Source of the DNA: Planctomycetes bacterium UBA2386
Lineage (GTDB): Bacteria; Planctomycetota; UBA1135; UBA2386
Assembly: GCA_002343845.1 (NCBI GenBank)
Contig: DDSQ01000003.1
Span: 1-20,820 of the forward strand
Direction: 5' to 3'
Length of the DNA: 20,820 nt
Positions within the stretch are counted from its first letter, which is position 1; every line of letters begins with the position of its first letter. The translations under genes and the position numbers were made by a program. This document shows positions 7,726 to 13,861 of the stretch, piece by piece. The notes under the pieces are model-generated. The model was not told the DNA's origin, made no database searches, and was given only the letters and a program-made list of their open reading frames with translations.

Positions 7726-8115
7726 TCACTTCGGGTTCTTGATCGCCTGCAGCGCGTCGTCCTCGCGTTCGAAGATCGCGAGGTGCTTGCTGATGCGCAT
7801 GATCTCGAAGATCTTGACGATGAACGGCTTGATGTTGCTCAGGTAGAGCTTGCAGTTGCGCGACGACGTCACGTTGTTGGCGACGATGATCAAGCCGACG
7901 CCGCAGGAGTCGATGATCTTGACGTTGTCGAGGTTCAGCACGAAGTGCTGGTACCCTTCCTCGATCTTGCCGTTGACCGTCTCCTTCAAGGACTCCTTCA
8001 GGGAGTCCGTGACGTAGAAGTTCAGGCTGCGATCGTTGAACGTGATGATGACGGTCTTGTCATCCTTGAGCGTCGTGACCGACAGGCCCTGGCTCTTCTT
8101 GCCGACGATTTCCAT
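7726..8115 (-). CDS. STAS-domain protein (anti-sigma-factor antagonist type)
   Basis: This 129-residue protein has the SpoIIAA/RsbV-like fold. The segment HFVLNLDNVKIIDSCGVGLI holds the conserved Asp69-Ser70, where the serine is normally phosphorylated by an anti-sigma kinase. The canonical sequence is DSSG; here it is DSCG, with the key D-S intact. The C-terminal KIFEIMRISKHLAIF followed by REDDAL matches the end of the family. Such proteins sequester an anti-sigma factor or switch kinase when unphosphorylated; no RsbW-type kinase or sigma gene is in the window. The ATG has a strong GAGGA five bases upstream (8121-8125). Its composition is unusual for this genome: Lys, Ile and Asn make up about 30% of residues, while Ala and Arg are only four each. 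It lies between the Myb-like gene (114-base gap) and the kinase gene. Confidence 0.88.
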   Translation of the reverse strand: MEIVGKKSQGLSVTTLKDDKTVIITFNDRSLNFYVTDSLKESLKETVNGKIEEGYQHFVLNLDNVKIIDSCGVGLIIVANNVTSSRNCKLYLSNIKPFIVKIFEIMRISKHLAIFEREDDALQAIKNPK

Positions 8116-8229
8116 GGCGTTCCTCGGGGCGCACGCCCGGTCAACCCGGGATGGCGCTCCCCGTGCATCGGCCGGCCGGTCGCCGCGGGTTGAGCACCGC
8201 GCCAGAAACCCGGACCGACCGGCGGACCG
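8116..8229 (-). promoter_or_regulatory. Gap between the Myb-like gene and the STAS gene
   Basis: This 114-base gap is the longest within the signalling block and could hold a separate promoter for the STAS, kinase and receiver genes. It contains several short GC dyads (for example CCCGG/CCGGG at 8136-8150) but no recognisable -35/-10 pair. I see no coding sequence in it. Confidence 0.25.
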
Positions 8230-8970
8230 TCAGCCAGCGCCGCCCTCGGCTGCCTGCCCCATGGCGCCCCCATAACGCAGGGCGATGTTGCTGCGCCCGA
8301 GGTCGGCCAGCAGCGCGTGGCTCTTCTTGAGGCCCAGCTGGTTCGCCTTGTTGGCGACGCTGACGACACTGCGACGCAACTCCCGTGCAACCGTGAGGTT
8401 GTCGCGATCGGCGTAGATCTCGCGCAGGCGGGTCACGTCGGCCGCGGACCACCGCGGCATCGCGACGCGGCCCGTGCGCGCCATGCCACCGTCGTTCGCC
8501 GCCGCAGCACCCGCGGCGAACCGCTTGTCCTTGGCGAGGCACAGGCGGGCCGCCATCGCGGTGATCTCGCCCACCGGTCGCGACAGGCAGACCTCGAGGT
8601 CGTCGTCCGACCGCGTGCCGTAGAGGTCCTTCAGGCTGAGCTGCTCGGCGCGCGCCCACGGCCCGGTGCGGACCCGCGCGCGCAGCTCGTCGGCCCGCCG
8701 GCGAACGTCCGCCGGGGCGCGGCCCGTCATCGCCGCGAGCAATCGTGGTTCGACCGCCCCCCACGATTCGCGCAACATCGCATCGTCGCTCGCGGTCCAG
8801 TCGCCACGGCGGGGCGGCACGCGCAGCAACAGGAACGCCTTGCGCCGCACGCTCTCCGCCGACCGCCGCAACAGCGTCGCCGTCACGGCGACGCCACGAC
8901 GCGGCAGCAACTGGCGCAGGCGTTCGAACTCCTGCACCGACCAGTTGCCGGCGCGCATCGCCCTGGTCAT
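8230..8970 (-). CDS. Protein with four Myb/SANT-like helical repeats, putative DNA-binding
   Basis: This 246-residue protein is of unknown function. Four segments share a Trp-led pattern of W-S/T-x-x-[DE], a central Leu-Arg, and an A-x-x-L-x-R-[ST]-x-x-[SD]-V-x-x-[KR]-A helix: W10-L49, W58-R98, W105-K147 and W174-K216. The last unit (RWSAADVTRLREIY, then LRRSVVSVANKANQLGL) is the clearest. This resembles the three-helix Myb/SANT DNA-binding unit, so a sequence-specific DNA-binding or nucleoid role is a reasonable inference; no catalytic motif is seen. The ATG at 8970 was chosen over an upstream in-frame start at 9093 because it overlaps the ptsI stop (ATGA) and has AGGAAGG six bases before it. 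A Gly/Ala-rich linker (about 151-165) precedes repeat four. Translational coupling to ptsI suggests linked functions. Confidence 0.7.
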   Translation of the reverse strand: MTRAMRAGNWSVQEFERLRQLLPRRGVAVTATLLRRSAESVRRKAFLLLRVPPRRGDWTASDDAMLRESWGAVEPRLLAAMTGRAPADVRRRADELRARVRTGPWARAEQLSLKDLYGTRSDDDLEVCLSRPVGEITAMAARLCLAKDKRFAAGAAAANDGGMARTGRVAMPRWSAADVTRLREIYADRDNLTVARELRRSVVSVANKANQLGLKKSHALLADLGRSNIALRYGGAMGQAAEGGAG

Positions 8971-10733
8971 CGCGCGCCTTCCTCGCTGGACGCGAGCTGC
9001 TGCTGCCAGCGCGGCTGGATGCGATCCTGGACGAGCTTGCGCACGGCCGACGTCGAGTGCATGGCGAGCGCTTTCGCCGCGAGGTCCTGGCACTCCGCGA
9101 GCGTGAAGCTGCGCAGCATCAGCTTCACGCGCGGCACGAACACCGGCGCCATCGACAACTCGCGATACCCGAGCCCGACCAGGATCGGCGTGAACACCAG
9201 GTCGCCGGCGATCTCACCGCAGATCGACGCCGGCTTGCCGGCCGCGCCGGCCGCGGCAGCGATCTGCTGCAGCACGCGCAGCACGCCCGGATGGAACGGG
9301 TCGTACATCTTCGCGACCCGCTGGTTGTCGCGGTCGACGGCGAGCAGGTACTGCACGAGGTCGTTGGTCCCGACCGAGACGAAGTCCGCGACCGGCAGCA
9401 CGTCGGGCAGCACCGGCACCAGCACGGGCACCTCGACCATCACGCCGAGTTCGATGTGCGGATCGAACGGCACGCCGGTCGCGCGCAGGTCGGCGGCGAG
9501 CTGGTCGAGCACCTCGCGACACCGCACCACTTCCGACCGCGTGCTGATCATCGGCAGCAGGATGCGCGCGTGGCCGAGCGCGCTGGCGCGCAGGATCGCC
9601 CGCATCTGGGTGTAGAGGATGTCCGGCCAGTCGAGGCACAGCCGGATGCCGCGCCAGCCGAGAACCGGGTTGCGTTCTTCCGGCATCCGGAAGTAGCCGA
9701 GCGGCTTGTCGCCGCCGACGTCGAGCGTGCGGAACGTCACCGGCTTGCCCCCGGCTCCCTCCATCGCCCGGCGATACATGCCCACCTGCTCGTTCTCGCT
9801 CGGGAACTGGCGCCGCTCCATGAACGCGAACTCGGTGCGGAACAGGCCGATGCCGGCGATCGCGTCGACCTCGAGCGCGTCGAGGTCGCGCACGCCTTCG
9901 ACGTTGGCGAGCAGTTGCACCAGCACGCCGTCGGGCGTGACCGACGGCTGGAAGAGCACTTCGGCGATGCGCCGGTCGATGGCCCGCTGCTCCCGTTGGC
10001 GCTGGCGGTACTCGGCCAACTCCTCCGGCGACGGCTCCAGGATCACCAGCCCAGCGTCGCCGTCGACGATCGCCATGGTGCCCGTCGTCGACTCGCGCAG
10101 GATCGGCTCGATGCCGACCACCGACGGGATGCCGAGCGAACGCGCGAGGATCGCGCCGTGCGAGTACTTGCCGCCGTGCGCGGTGACGATGCCGCGCAAG
10201 TGCGCGCGGTCGAGGATGCCGGCGTCGCTCGGCAGGAACTCGTCGGCGCCGAACAGGTAGTCGGCGCCGTTCGCGGTGTACTTGTGGCGCTCGCTCGCCA
10301 GCAACGCGCCGACGAGCTGGCGGCCGATGTCGCGCAGATCCGCGGCGCGCTCGCGCATCGCCGGGTTCTCCATCGCCGCGAACACGGCCTCGTACCGCGC
10401 GATCACGCGCTGCAGCGCCACCTCGAGGTTGACGTGGTGCTGCACGATCTCGCCCTCGACATCACGCCGGAACGTCTGGTCGTGCAGGATCGCCAGCTGC
10501 GCGTCGTAGATGCGCACGTCGTGCTTCTCGAGCGATGACGCGAGCTCGCGCTGCAGGTCGAGCAGGTTCGTCGCCACGCCGGCGATCGCACCCGACAGAC
10601 GCGCTCGCTCGCCGTCCAGGTCGGCGTCGGCCACCTTCCACGTCGGGATGTGGTCGAGCGTCGCGTGGAAGTGCACGATCGGCGCGATCGCGACGCCACG
10701 CGCGGCGGCGATGCCTTTGAGCCTGCGGGACAT
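8967..10733 (-). CDS. ptsI: Phosphoenolpyruvate-protein phosphotransferase (PTS enzyme I)
   Basis: Enzyme I takes phosphate from PEP onto a histidine and passes it to HPr. At 588 residues it is close to the usual 570-580. All functional sites are visible: phospho-His192 in GGKYSHGAILARSLGIPSVVG-type context, PEP-binding Arg299 (FRTEF) and Arg335 (TFRTLDVGGDK), Glu434 (MVEVP), Asn457-Asp458 (SVGTNDLVQYLLAVDRDN) and catalytic Cys505 (ICGEIAGD). The N-terminus LKGIAAARGVAIAP matches the family start, so the ATG at 10733 is accepted although no clear ribosome site precedes it. The stop overlaps the Myb-like gene (ATGA). No HPr, HPr kinase or enzyme II gene lies within the window, so the phosphate acceptor is unidentified. 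It could serve a regulatory rather than a sugar-transport PTS. Confidence 0.95.
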   Translation of the reverse strand: MSRRLKGIAAARGVAIAPIVHFHATLDHIPTWKVADADLDGERARLSGAIAGVATNLLDLQRELASSLEKHDVRIYDAQLAILHDQTFRRDVEGEIVQHHVNLEVALQRVIARYEAVFAAMENPAMRERAADLRDIGRQLVGALLASERHKYTANGADYLFGADEFLPSDAGILDRAHLRGIVTAHGGKYSHGAILARSLGIPSVVGIEPILRESTTGTMAIVDGDAGLVILEPSPEELAEYRQRQREQRAIDRRIAEVLFQPSVTPDGVLVQLLANVEGVRDLDALEVDAIAGIGLFRTEFAFMERRQFPSENEQVGMYRRAMEGAGGKPVTFRTLDVGGDKPLGYFRMPEERNPVLGWRGIRLCLDWPDILYTQMRAILRASALGHARILLPMISTRSEVVRCREVLDQLAADLRATGVPFDPHIELGVMVEVPVLVPVLPDVLPVADFVSVGTNDLVQYLLAVDRDNQRVAKMYDPFHPGVLRVLQQIAAAAGAAGKPASICGEIAGDLVFTPILVGLGYRELSMAPVFVPRVKLMLRSFTLAECQDLAAKALAMHSTSAVRKLVQDRIQPRWQQQLASSEEGAR

Positions 10734-10812
10734 CGTTGGCAGCGCGTTTTCGGCGACGCTGCGGCACTTTGCAACATGCGCGCTTCATCCGCGCGCGAGC
10801 GGGAGCCGATCG
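10734..10812. promoter_or_regulatory. Divergent intergenic region between ptsI and the coiled-coil gene
   Basis: These 79 bases separate two divergently read genes and should carry promoters for both. There is a short T-run (GCGTTTTCGG, about 10743-10752), a TTTGCAACATGC segment, and an inverted GCGCG/CGCGC pair around 10781-10799. GGGAG at 10801-10805 is a plausible ribosome site for the rightward ATG at 10813. No clear sigma-70 consensus is visible. Confidence 0.35.
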
Positions 10813-12225
10813 ATGCCCCGGAAAACGCCCGCACGCACCATGAAGAACAAGAAGAAGTCGACGCGCAACCGCGACACGCAAGCGGCCGCGGAGGAAACCG
10901 CCGAGTTCGTCGACACGGCATCCACGACGACGACCAGCGACGAGCCGATGGACGCAGTGGCGCCGACCTCGTCGACCGACGGGACGCCGGAGCCGATCGA
11001 CCCCGCCACCATCGATCCCTCGGAACTCGATGCCCTGGCCCACGCCGCAGCGTCCGACGACGCCGGCAACGCCGCGTTGCCCGCGGACGCCACGAGCGTC
11101 ACGGCAGCCGCAGCTTCGCCTCGGGCAGGCGGGCTGGCCGCGGGGCTCGCGGGGCTCGCCGCGGCAGCCGCCCTGGCCGCGCCCTTCGTGCCGGCGATGG
11201 CCACGATCGGCATGACCAGCGGTGCCTGCGGCGTGCTCGCCGCGGTGCTGTTCGTGGCCTCCCGCGGTCAACGCCAACAAGCGAACCTGCAGCAGCAGCT
11301 CGCCGCGAACCACGAGTCACTGCAGCGACTGCGTGCGGAGCCCGCACCGGCGATGCCGGCGGCCGGCGACGAACTGCAGCACCTGTTGATGTCGCTCCAG
11401 CGGCAGGACGAGAAGATCAACAACCTCACGAAGGCCATCAAGATGTACGGCAAGCCCTTGATGGACATCGCCGGGCAGAGCACCGAGCTGGTCGGCGCCG
11501 TCGGGCGACTCGAGCAGACGTCGGCGCAGCGCGCCGCGGCAGCGGAGCAGGCGTTCGGCAAGCTCGCGACGCACGACCAGTTCGCACAGGTCGCCAAGCA
11601 GGTCGAAGCGGCCGGCGGCAAGTCCCCGACGCTCTCGCTCGAACCGCTGCAACAGCACCTGTCCCGGCTCGAGGTCGGGCTCGCCGCGGTGGCGCAGCGT
11701 CTCGACAGCAGCGATGTGCAGAAGAGCCTGCTGCGCCTCGAGGAGGCCAGCCAGAAGGGTCGCGAGGCGATGCAGGAGTTGCTGAAGGGCGACAGTGTCC
11801 AGAAGGCGACGAGCCAACTGCAGCACTGCGTCGACGCGGCGACCAAGGGACTCGCCGACGGCCTCGGCCAGATGCGCGACGGCAACCTCGGACGGCTCGA
11901 GAGCACGGTGCGCGACATCCAACGCGAGGTGTCGGGCGTGGCGACGACGATCGCGCAGATCAACGCCGTGATGAAGAACGGCAGCCGCGTGGCCGCGACC
12001 AGCCCGCCGCCCGCGAACCCGGGCGCAGGTTCGTCGACGCCGGCTCCGACGAGTGCGGAGTCTTCGACGGCGGGCCCAGCGCCGTCGGCGACGGCGACGA
12101 TGGCGCCGACGCCCGCACCAGCACCGGCAGGCGGCGACGCCACCGGCTACCAGACCGGGGCCCGCACGACCGGCAGCGCCAACGTGCTCGGCGCGATCGC
12201 CAAGCTGAAGAAGCTGAAGGGCTGA
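10813..12225 (+). CDS. Two-transmembrane coiled-coil protein of unknown function
   Basis: I do not recognise this 470-residue protein. From the N-terminus it has a strongly basic start (residues 1-20), an acidic Thr/Ser/Asp/Pro-rich region (about 25-100) and an Ala/Gly-rich hydrophobic stretch that can form two membrane helices (about 106-130 and 132-150). A long Gln/Leu/Ala-rich region with coiled-coil character follows (about 151-388). Next is a Pro/Ala/Ser/Thr-rich linker (about 395-445) and a short basic end, NVLGAIAKLKKLKG. The architecture suggests a membrane-anchored filament or scaffold protein whose two ends lie on the same side of the membrane. Methyl-accepting chemotaxis proteins are similar in outline, but the signalling hairpin motif is absent. 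The ATG at 10813 has GGGAG seven bases before it; an alternative is the ATG at 10840 (MKNKKKS). Longer in-frame versions would overlap ptsI and its promoter. Confidence 0.75.
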   Translation: MPRKTPARTMKNKKKSTRNRDTQAAAEETAEFVDTASTTTTSDEPMDAVAPTSSTDGTPEPIDPATIDPSELDALAHAAASDDAGNAALPADATSVTAAAASPRAGGLAAGLAGLAAAAALAAPFVPAMATIGMTSGACGVLAAVLFVASRGQRQQANLQQQLAANHESLQRLRAEPAPAMPAAGDELQHLLMSLQRQDEKINNLTKAIKMYGKPLMDIAGQSTELVGAVGRLEQTSAQRAAAAEQAFGKLATHDQFAQVAKQVEAAGGKSPTLSLEPLQQHLSRLEVGLAAVAQRLDSSDVQKSLLRLEEASQKGREAMQELLKGDSVQKATSQLQHCVDAATKGLADGLGQMRDGNLGRLESTVRDIQREVSGVATTIAQINAVMKNGSRVAATSPPPANPGAGSSTPAPTSAESSTAGPAPSATATMAPTPAPAPAGGDATGYQTGARTTGSANVLGAIAKLKKLKG

Positions 12226-12260
12226 CGTTCGCTGCGGTCGCCGTGCGGTAGCGTTCGCGC

Positions 12261-12491
12261 GTGGCCGACGTCGACCCGAGCCGGTGCCCGCTGTGCGGCA
12301 AGAGCAACGCCTGCGCGATGGCGGCAGGCAGCGGCTCGTGCGGGACGTGCTGGTGCGCGAAGGTCACCGTCTGCCAGGACGCGCTGGCGCGCGTCCCGGC
12401 GGCCGCGAAGGACCGCGCGTGCCTGTGCGCCGACTGCGCGCGCGGCGCCACGGTGGCGCCGCCGCAGCAGGCCGCTCCAATGCGGCGATGA
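12261..12491 (+). CDS. Small cysteine-rich CWC-type protein
   Basis: This 76-residue protein has ten cysteines at 9, 12, 18, 27, 30, 32, 38, 54, 56 and 59. They fall in the CPxCG, GTCWC and CLCxxC arrangement of the small 'cysteine-rich CWC' family, which is probably zinc-binding and has no established function. The start is GTG at 12261, just before the first CPLCGKSNAC motif; this start is inferred from the motif position since no strong ribosome site is present. Its stop overlaps the ATG of the mutarotase gene (ATGA), so the two are translationally coupled. An Ala/Pro-rich tail follows the cysteine domain. Confidence 0.72.
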   Translation: MADVDPSRCPLCGKSNACAMAAGSGSCGTCWCAKVTVCQDALARVPAAAKDRACLCADCARGATVAPPQQAAPMRR

Positions 12492-13354
12492 ACGCTCTCC
12501 CGCCCGGCGTCACGCGCACCCAGGATCCCGGCGGCCGCGACGCGCTGCGCCTCGACGGCCCCGGCGGCAGCGTGCTGGTCGCCATGCTCGGCGCGCAGGT
12601 GCTGTCGTGGAAGTCGCCCCTCGGCGAAGTGCTCTGGTGGGGCTCACGCGCCGAGTACTCGCCCGGCAAGCCGGTGCGCGGTGGCATCCCGCTGGTGTTT
12701 CCGTGGTTCGGCGACCACCCGACCGACAACAAGCTGCCGGCCCATGGCTTCGCCCGTGCGTTGACCTGGCAGCTCGCCGCCGCGCGTCCCGGGCCCGAAG
12801 TGACGTTGGCGGCCACCGACGACGCGACGACGCTCGGGCTCTGGCCCCACGCGTTCGCACTCGAGCTCACGATCGCGCTGACCGACGCGCTGCGGATCTC
12901 GCTGACGATCCACAACCGGGGCCACGCGCCGTTCCGCTGCGAAGAGGCCCTGCACACCTACTTCGCGCTCGGCGACGTGCACACCGCATCGGTGCACGGG
13001 CTGCAGGGCGTGCCCTGCATCGAGACGGCGAAGGAGCCCGAGGTCGACTGGGATCCGCGAACGCCGATCCACTTCCGCGCCGAGACCGACCGCGTGTTCC
13101 AAGGTGCGCCGGACCGTCTCGAGCTGCGCGCGCCGGCCCTGCGCCGCGTCGTGGCACTCGACGCACGGAACGCGCGCTCGGCGATCGTCTGGAACCCGTG
13201 GCCTGCCAAGACCGCGCGGCTGTCCGGCATGGCGCCCGACGACTGGCAGCGCTTCTGCTGCGTCGAGACCGCGAACGTCAAGGCGAACGCGCTCGCGGTG
13301 GCGCCGGGCGCACGCCACACGCTGGCGCTCGCGCTGACGTGCCGGAACGCCTGA
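12488..13354 (+). CDS. D-hexose-6-phosphate mutarotase (YeaD-like aldose 1-epimerase)
   Basis: This 288-residue cytosolic enzyme would interconvert alpha and beta anomers of glucose 6-phosphate or related sugars. Diagnostic motifs are RGGIPLVFPWFG (64-75), HGFAR (86-90), the catalytic His156 in EEALHTYFALGDV, and the catalytic Glu260 in FCCVETANV preceded by VWNPWPAKTARLSGM. These match the YMR099c/YeaD family, whose general base and acid are a glutamate and a histidine at equivalent positions. The Arg residues that bind the phosphate (such as Arg64 and Arg90) are present. The ATG overlaps the stop of the CWC gene. The downstream gene converges, with only 6 bases between stops. Confidence 0.9.
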   Translation: MNALPPGVTRTQDPGGRDALRLDGPGGSVLVAMLGAQVLSWKSPLGEVLWWGSRAEYSPGKPVRGGIPLVFPWFGDHPTDNKLPAHGFARALTWQLAAARPGPEVTLAATDDATTLGLWPHAFALELTIALTDALRISLTIHNRGHAPFRCEEALHTYFALGDVHTASVHGLQGVPCIETAKEPEVDWDPRTPIHFRAETDRVFQGAPDRLELRAPALRRVVALDARNARSAIVWNPWPAKTARLSGMAPDDWQRFCCVETANVKANALAVAPGARHTLALALTCRNA

Positions 13355-13356
13355 AC

Positions 13357-13385
13357 GGCGCTACTCGAGTTCGAGCAGCAGCGCC
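13357..13385. terminator. Possible bidirectional terminator at the mutarotase/BCCP convergence
   Basis: GGCGCT (13357-13362) and AGCGCC (13380-13385) bracket an inner dyad CTCGA-GT-TCGAG (13364-13375). Together they could form a stem with a small internal bulge, spanning the gap between the convergent stops and the last codons of the carrier-protein gene. No T-run is seen, and the overlap with coding sequence limits the claim. Confidence 0.3.
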
Positions 13386-13861
13386 CCCGCCGCCACGGCT
13401 TCGCCCTTCTTGCACAGCACGCGCGTCACCTTGCCCGCAGCTTCGGCGGCGAGCGGGTTCTGCATCTTCATCGCCTCGAGCACGACCAGCGTCTGGCCCG
13501 GCTCGACGACGTCGCCGACGGCGGCCTTGACGTCGATCACGATGCCCGGCATCGCCGCGCGCAGTTCCTGCTTGCCCGACGCCTTGTTGCCGGCGACCGC
13601 GTGCGCGGCGCGCTCGCGTTCGTCCTCGACGTGAACGACGAAGCGCTGGCCGAGCATCTGGATCGTCACGGTCTCGCGATCGACGTCGGCGACCACGTCG
13701 TAGCTGCGGCCGTCGACGAGCAGCGAGAACGTCTCGCCGTCGCCGACGAGCGCCAGGTCGAGTTGCCGGCTGTGATCGCCGCTGCGCGCGACCAGCTTGC
13801 CGCCGATGCGTTCGATCGTGGTCTCGCGTTCGACGCCGTCGAGTTTCGTCAGGTACTTCAC
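13361..13861 (-). CDS. Biotin carboxyl carrier protein of an acyl-CoA carboxylase
   Basis: This 166-residue protein carries the biotin that shuttles CO2 between the carboxylase and the carboxyltransferase. Biotinylation is expected at Lys132 in VVLEAMKMQNPL, and the AMPGIVIDVKAAVGDVVEPGQ start of the lipoyl-like domain (about 103-166) is typical. Residues 1-80 form a beta-rich region resembling the BT (linker) domain of propionyl-CoA or methylcrotonyl-CoA carboxylase alpha chains (SLLVDGRSYDVV and GQRFVVHVEDE). It starts with GTG at 13861, and the start overlaps the stop of the biotin carboxylase gene (GTGA). So an alpha chain that is one polypeptide in many bacteria is split in two here. Gene order and the BT region favour a propionyl- or methylcrotonyl-CoA type over the AccB of fatty-acid synthesis. 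Confidence 0.9.
   Translation of the reverse strand: MKYLTKLDGVERETTIERIGGKLVARSGDHSRQLDLALVGDGETFSLLVDGRSYDVVADVDRETVTIQMLGQRFVVHVEDERERAAHAVAGNKASGKQELRAAMPGIVIDVKAAVGDVVEPGQTLVVLEAMKMQNPLAAEAAGKVTRVLCKKGEAVAAGALLLELE

Noticed and set aside
8317..10538. Long plus-strand frames opposite the Myb-like gene and ptsI
   Set aside because: ptsI is unambiguous on the minus strand, with every catalytic motif present; the plus-strand frames have no recognisable domain.
10813..12225. Chemotaxis-receptor identity for the coiled-coil protein
   Set aside because: Two membrane helices and a coiled coil fit in outline, but the highly conserved signalling hairpin is absent and the C-terminus is a Pro/Ala linker.
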